Positions 1-10,672 of a DNA stretch of 64,000 nucleotides are shown piece by piece. The translations under genes were made by a program, and so were the position numbers. The stretch's first letter is position 1; each line of letters opens with the position of its first letter. This DNA is from Metellina segmentata. Lineage: Eukaryota > Arthropoda > Arachnida > Araneae > Tetragnathidae. Location: NCBI GenBank assembly GCA_947359465.1, contig OX375877.1:70162698-70226697 (forward strand). The letters run 5' to 3'. Below the pieces are notes generated by a model. The model was given only the letters and a program-made list of their open reading frames with translations, ran no database searches and was not told where the DNA came from.

Positions 1-373
1 GACACACCCACTGAACCACAACGACCCCAATGGAGAAGTATAAAGACTTGGATTGAGATGTAATGAAAAGTGAAAATAAAAGATGAAGGTTTCATGAAAC
101 ATTGAGTAGAAATAAAGACGAAGGAAAGAGAGTTAGTTGCATGTCGAGGTGTGTTGGTCAAAAATAGTAAATATCGAAAGAAAATATAAAGTTATATGCA
201 TACCAAATGTAATAAGAAAGAGTGAAATGCAAATTAGATTGATTGAAATAGAGATAAATAAGACTAGACACACATAGAATAAGATAGAATAACCTAAAGA
301 TAAAGAGAAATAATATTTTGTGTACGAAGAAAAGGATTATCGGAAGAAATTTATATGCACAAAGCATAGAATA
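1..373. other. Left flank, no gene seen
   Basis: Purine-rich, AT-rich sequence with no recognisable protein, splice-bounded exon or repeat. The open frame on the minus strand here is hydrophobic low-complexity translation and looks like chance. Confidence 0.5.
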
Positions 374-1668
374 CAGAGGCTGTTCACACATTTTTTAGAC
401 AATGTATATTGTATTCACAAAACTAAATTACTTAAAATTCTTGGGTTTTAAATGTTCTATTTGATAGCCCTTATTCTGAACTATCCCTCGACACCGTAAT
501 TTCCAGGATAGTAATGCCTTTTGAAGTCTCAGAAGAGATATTCTATCCCATTCCTTCTGAACAGCTTTCCAGAGTCCTGTAAGGGTTGTGGGACGACGTT
601 TGGATAATGCAGATTTTAAAAGTCCGAAAGCACAAAAATCCACAGGTGATACACCGAGAGATTTAGTAGGGATATCAGTGAAGGGTATGGCCTTGATACC
701 GGTTTTTGGTTCCATTTCTTTTAGGAAATTTACAGTGGATTTTGATGTGTGACTACTAGTTTTGTCTTGATGGAGTTCCACAGATTGATGGCACTGTGGG
801 TAAAGCGATGGTATTTCATTCAGAAAAATTGGCGATAAAATATGTTCCTGATAGTATTTGGAGTTAATCTTGACATTTTTTTCCACTCTCTTTTTTTTAA
901 CTTGCCACTATATGAAAAACCAGCAACAATCATGAATCCTTTAGAAAAACTTTCTTTCGATTCTGTGAACCATGTACTTAAATTTTTTTCTCCCCTTTTT
1001 TTTAAATGGCTCTTTTTTTGCTGCAATCATTTAAATACACCCATGATTCATCTATTGTGACAATTTTTTTCCATTTTTCTTTGGATAAGTGTTTCTCATA
1101 TAGAATTCGGCATTGTGTCCAGCGTTCAGCGGTATGCTTTGGAGAAAGACGATGCGCATTGCGTTTTTTCACTTTCTTAAGATTTAAAGCAACATTTATC
1201 ATTTTGCTTACAGTGGACACCGAGCATTTTAATGATTTTGCAACTGTCCTTTGACTAGGGGGATTTTCTTTTAACATTAAACAACGTACCTTTGCAAAAG
1301 TCGAAGATGTCTGTTTCTTCCTTGGATACTTGCTTGGAATTTTTGTCCCATTTGAGGTTCCAATTTGACGTTTTTTCCCTTTCTTGTTGACGATATTACC
1401 TATCGACGCTTTAGATATCACAAAACCATGACTCGCATCGTTTTTGGATAACGGAATATGAATATTTCTCTTCGGAAAGAGCATAAATATAGCCTTCGAA
1501 CCACTGCTTCATTAAAAACGCCATTTTGAATAAAAACAAACCTCTCAAGCCGCAGACGATAATTTTGACTTTTAAAAATATAGTACAACTGCAATTATTT
1601 CTTTTGCAGCAAACGATTTTTTATTACCTCGAACCAAAATCGTCTAAAAAATGTGCGAACAGCCTCTG
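374..1668 (-). mobile_element. Mariner-type (DD41D) DNA transposon
   Basis: A 1.3 kb element bounded by 27-bp terminal inverted repeats at 374-400 and 1642-1668. They start CAGAGGCTGTTC and differ at one base. It encloses one decayed transposase on the minus strand. A TA precedes the left end, but the right end is followed by TCGTA rather than TA, so the target-site duplication is not clean. Size and architecture fit the Tc1/mariner superfamily. Confidence 0.85.
428..1484 (-). pseudogene. Broken Tc1/mariner transposase, DD41D type
   Basis: The cut-and-paste transposase is split over three frames. The N-terminal part (1484-1002) holds a helix-turn-helix region (PPSQRTVAKSLKCSVSTVSK) and the first catalytic aspartate in TIDESWVY. 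A middle part (about 1026-820) carries FMIVAGFSYSG. The C-terminal part (886-428) has the second aspartate in LHQDKTSSHTS and a third in GVSPVDFCAFG. Counting gives 41 residues between the second and third acidic residues, so this is the DD41D group (rosa/visitor type) rather than classical DD34D mariner. At least two frameshifts (near 1010 and near 870) inactivate it. The start is uncertain; the frame simply opens at 1484. It lies wholly inside the terminal repeats. The family is clear; the subgroup rests on spacing alone. Confidence 0.85.
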
Positions 1669-2061
1669 TCGTATAAACGTGGAAAAATTGCAGAATATGA
1701 AGGTGCAGTAACAAAGTCCACAAATACCAGAAATGGGTTCAAAGAAATGTCTGCTCGAGAGCTTGATAGGTGAGACAAGTAACAGAGAAGAGCAAAAAAA
1801 TGGCTCCTGGGAGCAACAGCATAGTGGTTATAATAAGAATGTTCCAACTGGGAATAATCTGAAATTCGGTTTGTTTTCAGGTATTGTATAGGGAAGATAT
1901 AATGCAGAAAATTTTATCAATTTTTTTTAATCAGCCCTTTTTTTATCTATTGCAGGAATAGAAGATACAAATAAATGTAATTCTCTTATAATTTTTAGAA
2001 CACCGGTTCGACGATTTAATATCATCAACCGACTTATTTTTAGTCGTCTATTGCTACAGAG
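1669..2061. other. No gene seen
   Basis: AT-rich spacer between two transposons. No coding or structural signal was recognised. Confidence 0.4.
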
Positions 2062-2839
2062 CAGGGATTCCCAACCGGTGGTACGCGGCAACGTTTCAGG
2101 TGCTACGCATGAATGATACAAGCGACCCAAATATTCTACGAAGTTTGTTCGATTTTTTAGTAGGTACAACCACGTTATAGGAAAAATGGGATTATATGAA
2201 ATCAATTTTGTGATGAACGTTTCTATTACACTGTAATAAATGACGCTAACAGTAGCACATTATTTAAAGAGAAACTTTGTTGCTGATTATCTATTTCTAT
2301 TCAATGGCTATCTCGGCGAAATTAAGTTGATATTTCTCCCTGTCAAATAGTTTTACGAAGAATTTCTTTATCTTTATGTATGAGAAATACGCACGAGAAC
2401 TTTTGTAAATAAAAAATAAATATGGAAACAGAGTAGGTGTTGAAGAGGATTTAAGAGTGAAGTTAAGCTCCATTGCTCTTGATATTGATATTTTAATAAA
2501 AGACAAACAACAAGTTTCGCACTAAAAATTTATTTTTGATTGTGTTAATCTTCGTTTGTACGAATTATTTAAAATTATTTGCTTTTAGACCTGTGAGTAA
2601 AAACTAAAACTGTAATTTTCAATAATCGTTTTATTTTTTCCTTTGATAAAACATCATTAATACGAAATACAAGTGCATTAATCATAAAATATGAAGCTTT
2701 CTTAGTATTTTAATGAAAAGAAAACAAGCCATCGGGCACGTTTTTGACATTAGATATATGTTTCTAAAAAATATATAAAACTGGTGGTACGCCAAAAATT
2801 TCAAGTGGTACGCAGTTACTAAAAGGTTAGGAACCCCTG
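2062..2839. mobile_element. Short non-autonomous hAT-type element
   Basis: The left end reads CAGGGATTCCCAACCGGTGG and the right end, reversed, reads CAGGGGTTCCTAACC. Both also carry the motif GGTACGC nearby. The flanking octamers CTACAGAG (2054-2061) and CTATAGAG (2840-2847) match at seven of eight bases and look like an aged 8-bp target duplication. The CAGGG ends and 8-bp duplication are hAT hallmarks. At 778 bp with no transposase frame, this is a deletion derivative or MITE. Confidence 0.75.
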
Positions 2840-3050
2840 CTATAGAGGGATAGTTTTGAAGTAAGCTACGTAAAATCAACGTTATTGACATCTGCTTTAT
2901 CAAATGCCCGAATGCATCGTCTGGAAAACTGTGCGATATTTTACCGTTAAGCATTCCTAGTGTCATCGACACCATTTAGGGTTTTGTTGTCAAAAATGAT
3001 CTACATGAATCCAGGTTGAAGATGATTTTTGCTATTGCAAAGTATTGCGG

Positions 3051-3345
3051 GGCCACGGTAACCCCGTAGGAAGAACACCGGATTAGCTACCGTAGGGTTG
3101 TGACTTTGAATTCAACCACAGATTCGTATACATGGGGGATGGTGCACGTTAATATTTCGTTGCCTCAAATGTCCTCATGTTAGCATGGTGTGAAAGTTTG
3201 GAGAGTGGGGTGCCATCCCAGGTGTGACCTCGTCATCTGCCTGTGGTTCAAAATTACGCAGTCTTGTCCTTAAATCTTTTCCTTCGGGTTTAATCCCGTT
3301 GTGTTGCTCCAGAACGAAGCTAATGAAACACTTTCATCTACCGCC
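3051..3345 (+). repeat. tRNA-derived SINE, copy 1
   Basis: Shares a body with the copies at 7295, 16424, 24424, 34713 and 52934: a GGTGCAC-TTA block, the motif GTTTGGAGAGTGGGGTGCC, CTCGTCATCTG, GTGGTTCAAAATTA, and a tail around GTTGTGTTGCTCCAG. The head is diverged and lacks a good B box. It resembles the head of copy 4 rather than that of copy 5, so two head types exist. Confidence 0.75.
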
Positions 3346-4229
3346 AGTAATGAACCCTGATGATCTGATTGGTCCACGTGACATGGCAGTAGATTTTGGC
3401 GATATCACTAATTTTTTCGACATTCTAGTTCTGTCGCCAATTAAATAAGCAACCCTTGTAGTAGAGGCGCGTACCGCATTTTTATATTGGCAAAATGGTT
3501 TTTTTCATTTTTCTCGCAGAATGTGTTTGTTCGTATTCGATCTATTGATTCAACTTCGCTATCCAGATGGAGAAAAATTGAAAGCAAGGATTAGATTCAG
3601 GTAAGTAACAATGTTTGCATCTGCTTTCTTTACTATTTTCATATATTTCTATTTCCTACTAGTTTTCCAAATGGTACATTCTGTTGAGTCTGCTTGATCT
3701 GGAATACTACCCAGCAGACTTTGGGGTTGATAACTAAAGATATTAAATCATTTGCTTCTATTTATATGCATTATTCTTTTGATGATAGTTCATATTGCTT
3801 TTTGAAATGCATAAAGATCAATTCGCTTTAGCTATTTTTCCTACTTCCATCTTAAAACAGAACAACCTTATGATGAACGCTCTCTTCTTGTCAAATGCTT
3901 ATTCTATTGCTATTTTGGTCTGGATTGTTGATTAGATTGGTTTATGTGGCAAATATATGAGCTAACGACCGTTAGGCTTAAGAGATACATTTAAGGAATA
4001 TCTAGGTAAGTGACAGCATTTGTTACATTTTTTCTGGTAATTCATATTGTTATACTAAATGCAAATGGCATGCAGTGCTGTTATTATAACTGTTTTATCT
4101 GCTCTTGCATATTGTGTTTATCGTTGGTAATGCATATTTTCTACACGCTAAGCTTCAGAACACTACCCTTTGGCCCTGTTTGTTAATGTGGATGTACCTG
4201 GAAAATATGAACTAAAATTTAGGTAAGTA
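3346..4229. other. Non-coding, with exon-like segment and AGGTAAGT motifs
   Basis: No gene is established. At 3520-3600 a pyrimidine tract ending in CAG precedes 81 bases that are open in one frame and end in AG followed by GTAAGT. Similar AGGTAAGT donors recur near 4009 and 4221. The segments between them look like diverged copies of one another. No protein family is recognised. Confidence 0.35.
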
Positions 4230-6430
4230 GGGGAAGACGGGGTACAATGAAACAAAATTTACTAATTATTTTTTCCTATCCACAATTTTGCATGCACAAA
4301 AATATAATTAATGCATACTTTTAATCTTGTATTTTCCCCATCTAAATAAATTTTTATTAGGTTCTAAACAATATCTTTATGCTTGAAAAATAACAAAAAG
4401 TAAATGTCTCACAGTGTTTCATTGTACCCCGTATGGCGGGGTACAGTGAAACACATGCTGGGGTACAATGAAACACTCCAAATGATACAAGCAATTTTCA
4501 CCCTATATAGTTTATTTTAGTCACATTCGACTTCATTTAAATTTTTGATTTCTCCAACAAAATATATTTCCTTACATTTCAGTTCACCCTACTTAATTAA
4601 AACATAATCATTTATACAAATACTGCTTATGTCACACATTTTATGTGTGGATATCTCATTCTTAGTACTTCGGTGATCAGCTGGAGCTGGAAAATAATCT
4701 GGATCATCGTCATCTTCAGAGTCTGTAGGAGGCAGAGTTTGTTTTGAAAACAATCCCTTCTTAGTTTTTTCCCTCTTTTTACTTTCTAATTGCTTAACAA
4801 GAGCAATTTTTACTGGTGTGCTTAGAACAAAACTCTTTTTATCTGTTTACCTACTCTTACTTTTCTTGGGCCAGTCTTGGGGTATAGTTTTATCTCGTTG
4901 AGGAGAAATGTATTTCCTCACAGGTTTAGAGCTAGTGCATGGTGTATGAACAATTGCTGAAAAACTTATTGTCGGTGATTCTGATCTACTAATGGCAAGA
5001 TCAACCGCTTCTCTGATTCTTGGGTTTTGTCTGTCTGGTCTTCAGTTTCATTGATCGATCATGGAAATAATTTTCAGTAGGACAAAGCCTATCTCATACG
5101 TACGAACACAAATAATCTTTTTCACAAAACATTTCTCTATTAAAAGGCCATATTCCAGTCGCTAAAAAACCTTTTGTAATATTTTGTGGAGTGAAAGACT
5201 TACAATAAGCAGTGCCAAGCAAAGAAGATATCTCATTGATAGAGATTGTACGACCTGGATTACACAGCATCCAATCATTTGCAGCTAGATTGAAGAAAAT
5301 TTTAAGTGACTTGAACACAGTTTTGTCTAAAGGCTGCAATTTGTTACTGATATGGGGGGGGGCAGTGTTACAACAACAATTCCGTTAGATTTCGTAAAAT
5401 TTAGACTGGAAATAGTAATATGTGATTAATGATAGTCGATTATTAGTACAGCTGGATTTTCTTTCGAACAGCGTGTATGTGCCTGGAAATGTGTTAGAAC
5501 ATTAACAAAAATATCTCCATTTTGTTGCATCACCCGCAGTCCCAGGTGGAGCTCCATTCATCATGCAAAACTTGAAATTTACGCTAGGAAATACTAAATA
5601 ATGGGGTATAGAATTTGCAGAAGCATTCATAAATCCACAAATAGTAACAGGAAGACCCCTTTCACCAGAAGTTAATCAACCGATTTATTTTTGGCCCCTT
5701 TGACTGAGAACTTAGGAGGACTGTGAACTGTAGTAAGTGCAGTTTAGGCCTATGAAATAAATAAACTATTCTTAAATGTTTTTGAATATTAAAAAAAACT
5801 AACTTACAATTGAAATTTGTACTTTTTTTGAAGAAAAAAAAAGTTTAATTTTGCATGCTTTCAAAATTATTGTTTTGATTTGGTGTTGCCTTTTCCTATT
5901 GATGTTAGGTGTTGCCCTTTCCTTAGTAAAAGTGTTTTATTTATATTAGTGACAACCAGTAATATGTTATTTTATATCAGTGATATTATATTTACCAGTA
6001 TATATTACTTCAAGTAAATGCATTCACCCGGGGCACAATGAAACATGTTTCATTGTACCCCGTACTGAGGTTACTAACTAAAAAAAAATATTCAAACTTT
6101 TAATATTTATTTTTTTAAATTTTGGTTGTGGAGGTATGAAGACAACAACACCAAGATAACAAAATGTGTAGAAAAAATAATTATTACATATAACAATAAG
6201 GAAAAAGAAACAAAATTACTTTTAGTAAAGAAACTTACTTTCAATGGTGAAAAACCAATCATCCTCTATTGCTAATGTTGTAGAAGTGAGAATGTATCCA
6301 AATCACATCAGTAATTGGAACATATAGTTGCATAACATATATATAAATTGCAACTTTCTGTGACAAATTTTACTGGTTTTAGAAGTAATGTTTCATTGTA
6401 CCCCTTGTTTCATTGTACCCCGTCTTCCCC
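4230..6430 (-). mobile_element. Pogo/Tigger-like DNA transposon, copy A
   Basis: A 2201-bp element with terminal inverted repeats starting GGGGAAGACGGGGTACAATG, flanked by TA at 4228-4229 and 6431-6432. The core GGGGTACAATGAAAC is reiterated inside both ends: 4415-4475 on the left, and 6030-6061 plus about 6388-6430 on the right. At 6030-6061 two copies sit back to back as a near-perfect palindrome. These are probably transposase binding sites. A full-length relative lies at 43486-45742. Confidence 0.9.
4679..5720 (-). pseudogene. Broken pogo/Tigger-like transposase (copy A)
   Basis: Remnant of the DDE superfamily endonuclease used by pogo/Tigger/jerky transposases. The best frame (5339-5094) starts at QPLDKTVFKSLK, which holds the third catalytic aspartate. 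It continues through the characteristic TISINEISSLLGTAY, FTPQNITKGF and TGIWPFNREMF. Upstream pieces in other frames match the same positions in copy B. The acidic C-terminal tail is disrupted, including loss of the stop codon that copy B retains. No N-terminal helix-turn-helix DNA-binding part is present, so the element was already internally deleted or is diverged beyond recognition there. It is not expected to be active. Confidence 0.8.
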
Positions 6431-6432
6431 TA

Positions 6433-7294
6433 TCTATTTTTGTATCTGCTTTCATTTATAACTATTGATATACTTTAATTTATACCTTGACTGTTCTTAT
6501 TTCTTAACTGTCCTAACTAACCTATTTAGGTACAATACTGAAGATTTTTCTCTTTACACACGCATATTAGTATACGATTGCTTTCTTATTGTATGGTCAA
6601 GACTAACTCACTTAATACAATCTAAATTCTAATCCTCATCCAAAAGTGTATTCTAATATTTACTCAGAAAGCAGGTTGTTCTAATCAATGAATAAATTTT
6701 CAAAATTTAAGTGTGTGTGCACATGCAAATGGATTCTTTTCAATTATCAGAAGCATTGAGTGACTCCAAATTGTAGATTTATTTGTGAAAGAGAGTGGAA
6801 AAGAAAGAATACAACTAAAGATTCTATAGATTAAGAAATAAGCTTGCCAAAAAAGAAGCTACTGCTGGCTTAGAAATAGCTCTGCTTTTGTTTTAAAAGT
6901 TAAAATTCATCTGCTCAATTGTGTAATCAATAATCGACATTCACTTGTATAATGTTTGTGATGAATACAATTTAATCTGTGAGCCAAGAATTGTACAGTA
7001 CCTAAGTAATGTAAATACACTAACTACGGTTAATACAAATTATTTTTACTGTCCCATGAAGTTCGTCTTAACAAGGTTTGACTACCTATATTTATGCTCT
7101 TGAATATCACATTTATGATTCGTAATCCATGTTTTCTGCACGAGTGTATTTTCAGCATAACATTTCCCTTGAGCCAGTTTTACAATGATGGAGAATTTCT
7201 ATTTATATTGATGCTTGTATCGCAGAAAAACCTCAACATAAATTACCAAGAGTGGGATCACCTTTTATCATAAGTTTTATCCCAACAATCTTCA
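6433..7294. other. No gene seen; AT-rich
   Basis: AT-rich sequence with no coding signal. A segment near 7105-7150 resembles segments near 4118-4160 and 8082-8120 (each with GTAATGCATxTT-like cores), suggesting old, diverged repeats. Confidence 0.35.
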
Positions 7295-7566
7295 GGATTT
7301 TCAACTAGTTACCACCGTCCCAGTCTAAGCCATTCAGTGTATCGCCACGTAATTTTGAACCATGATCAGATGACAAAGCAACATCTGGAATGATACCCCA
7401 CTCTCCAAACTTCCACACCAACCCAACGTATGGACTTTCGACCACGACAGATTTAATGTGCACCAGCCGCCTCTACACCATATGCTTACAAACATCCAGA
7501 TTCGAACCAGGAACCTTTCGATCTAGAGGCTAACATACACCTTAACCACAATACCGGTTGGTCGGC
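7295..7566 (-). repeat. tRNA-derived SINE, copy 2
   Basis: Read on the minus strand, the head starts ACCGGTATTGTGGTTAAGG, followed by a B-box-like GGTTCGAATCTGG. The shared body follows (GGTGCACATTAAATCTGTCG, GGAAGTTTGGAGAGTGGGG). Same family as the copies at 16424 and 34713. Confidence 0.85.
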
Positions 7567-9104
7567 TAAACAATCTTCATAATATAAAATCTGTGAGAAC
7601 AAAATGTGCATCCACTTTTATTAAAATGCAAAATTTTCTATTTTGATCTTTAAACATGTTTTTTTTTGCACTTAAATCAAATGGTAGATTTTGTTGAGTG
7701 AGCATTTTATTGCATGCTATTCAATAGAATTTACTTTTTGGTTGTTAAACAAAAATTTTAAATAACATGGCTTTTTTTTAATTTATGAACTGTTACGTAT
7801 TCTTTTGAGCAAATTTTTTTACCTGCTGAATCTCAACAATAGCAGGTGATAACAGTATAGCTCAGGTTATAAACCTAGGTAGATAACAATATTTGTACCC
7901 ATTTACTCGTATTGTATTTATAATGTTTCGATTCTGATTCATAGTGCATATTTTATGTTATCGAGAGTCAGATTCAGCTAGGGTTTTTCCTGTTGCTCAA
8001 TAGAATATGCTCTCTCCTCTGGTTGGTAAAAAAGAGATTTTTGGTAATTTGCCTCCATTTACCATTTAAAGTATTAATGATCTTTTATATTGTGTGTAAT
8101 GCATGTTCTCTTGTGTTTACGTCTGTAAATAGTGGATTTGTTTGTGTTATCTAAAGAAATAACTTTTTGCTGTGAAATAAATATAAATTTGTGCTTCATA
8201 AATTTTGTTTCTGGATATTGCTCTTTTTATTTTGAATGCTTACTGATTTTATCCATTAAAATGGTGTATTTTGTTATGTTCAACCACATGATAAAGGTAA
8301 CTTACCTTTAACTTACTAAAATAATCAAATATTCTGTACAAAACATTCATGTATATGAATTTTGCAAGAGGATAGTTAAATGAAAACTGCAGTGTCTATA
8401 ACTATCAAATGCAGGCTCTGGTAATGTATGAAAAAGAAACTTCTATAATGAAATGCTTCATCCAAGATGTATGCATCATTTATTTTATATCTGATTTAAA
8501 ATTTATCTTCAACTTTGAAGAAATTTCACCAATGTTGCTGTTAAGCCTATTGGCTCTACCCACTTTATATAAAAACATTTAACAATAAAAATAATGTAGA
8601 AGTTCTTTGTATTTCAGCAGAACAAATAATATATAATAGCTTTGGAAAGGCATACATAAACAGGAAACTTTCTAAATAGCCTCATGACTATCAAAGTAAA
8701 CAAGAGGGCTTCTATGATCAACTAAATATTGACACTAAATTTTTTACATTGCAAAACATTTTGAAGAAATAAAATAAATTTGTGTTATATTTTCCATCTT
8801 AACAAGATTTGTAATTAATGAGGCTGCTTTTGCACACTACTCTACTGCCCCTGATCCTAGTTTGTTAATTGTAACACCTAAATTACCATTAACTTAAAAT
8901 TTCAAGTTGTGTAACTGTAAGGACTTTGTCATGCATTTTTTGTAACTTGTTTAAATATTGTATTCGATTTTAATACTTTTTTAAATAATTGGGTAAATTT
9001 AAAAAGTAGAAACCTAATGATGAAAACTTTAGAGTTTGAAAGATAACAAAACAATTTTGAAATTTGGACTTTTTTAAAATTTTATGCAAAATTGTCCAAA
9101 TTTT
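7567..9104. other. No gene seen; AT-rich
   Basis: More than 1.5 kb of AT-rich DNA without a supportable frame on either strand. I see no clear transposon end or RNA gene. Confidence 0.4.
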
Positions 9105-10672
9105 AAATCTATTATAAAAGGAAGTGTTTGTTTCACGGCTGCCTTACATCACCTTAATACCTTACATCACGCAGTGGCTAGTTTGTTATAAATTACACGT
9201 TTTTATTAGAAAATAACTTTATCGTTAATGAATTCACAAAACAGAAGACAATACCTATAGTTTTATGTGTACAAAAGATTAGTTCTGAAAAAAAATCTGA
9301 GAGTACCAAGTACGAGTAAGTGTAACAATAAATAGAACGAACTTTACAGACACCTGTTGAAATTTCAAAGTTTTATGTCTTATTGCAAATTTATCATTCC
9401 ATATTGGTATGAAAAAAGCATGATTTTTTTAAATTAAAATAATCGAATTTTATGGTTTTAAAATTAATTCCTTGCTTGTACAAGTCTAAATTTCTTGGAC
9501 ATTAGGTAATGAAATCAGTTTAGTTTCTAGGTAGTTTTGTGATTTTTTTTGTTAAACATTAATAGTATATATTATCTATAACATTATTGTAATAGGAAAT
9601 ATAATTGGACACATTTTTTAAAGATTAAAATGCAACAGAATTTAGCATAGTAAATCACATAATGGAACCGCGTAAATTGTTTCATCTGGTTCTAAGCCAG
9701 TTACTTTGATTGTAACCCATAACCAGTGACGTGAAAATTTTGAACTTAGATAAATAAGTTTGTTGGATCACAGACACCACTCATAATTTTTATTCTTCTG
9801 TATATTAAAAAGAAGTTTCTGCCGCAGGAATAAAAACTCGCTTTTTATGCTCAATTCTCAGATGGTTTCCCCAGAAAGTACGCATCAGAAAATTGATAAG
9901 GTTTGTTCAAAATTGTACAGGGAACTAGATGGAGAATAATATTTTTTCTTATGCGGCTATTACGTAGTTTAGGGTGGATTAATTGTCAAAGTCGAAAAAA
10001 AGCAAAATTCTTGCGAGTGAGCGAAACACGGTACAAATGTTCAGTCTTCAGCCATGAATTTTTTTAGAATACCTCTAAACGCGAACTTTTACACATCACC
10101 GAGGTTTTTTAGAAATTTTAATTTGGTTCCTGTTAATACTTTCTTGAAAATCAGGACACTTTCGTTAAAACTGCCATATCTATAGCTTATTACTATCAGT
10201 TTTTAAATTTGAAAACATCACTGGAAACCTTAGAATTTACTCTTTCTTGTGGTACAGTTATTTTTTAAATTGGTTAATAAATAAATTAGATGCAATTAAA
10301 AGTTGGTCATACAAATTTCGGAATTTTTAGATAGTAATTTCCGATACAAATTAAAACTGTCATATCTATAGCTTAATACTATTAGTTTTAAAATTTCAAA
10401 ATACCACATAAAAGTTTAGAATACGCTCTTTCCTATGGCATAATTATTTTTACAGTTGGTTCAGAAATAAATTCGATGCGATGAAAAGTATAATTTCGCG
10501 ATCGTGTACACATTTTTCATCGCGGAGATGAAACGTTAGATCGTTTTATCTGGTTTTGTGACGTCATGGCCCGGAAAGACGCTTGCAAAAGGGGCGTTGG
10601 TTTGCGAGGCAAATCAAATGGGATTGCGTAGCAATCACCGGAGATTGGCGAGCCGGGGGCGGAGCCCCCTAT
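9105..10672. mobile_element. Non-autonomous element with AGGAAGTGTTTG and GGGGGCGGAGCCCCC ends
   Basis: One end reads TATTATAAAAGGAAGTGTTTG near 9110. The other carries a hairpin-forming GGGGGCGGAGCCCCC at 10656-10670, next to a TTTGCGAGGCAAATC palindrome. The same combination of ends recurs at 15236-16410 and 41903-42155. The class is unresolved. Terminal hairpins and the lack of a target duplication would suit a Helentron-like non-autonomous element, but I cannot confirm this. It contains an internal tandem duplication. Confidence 0.45.
10166..10530. repeat. Two-copy tandem duplication, about 185 bp
   Basis: Two diverged copies begin AAAACTGYCATATCTATAGC at about 10167 and 10352. Both continue through a CTCTTTC block and end around AAATTMGATGC. 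They lie inside the element at 9105-10672. Confidence 0.65.

Noticed and set aside
158..391. Hydrophobic minus-strand frame as a membrane protein
   Set aside because: It is a translation of purine/AT-rich low-complexity DNA with no start context or family, and it overlaps the end of the DD41D element.
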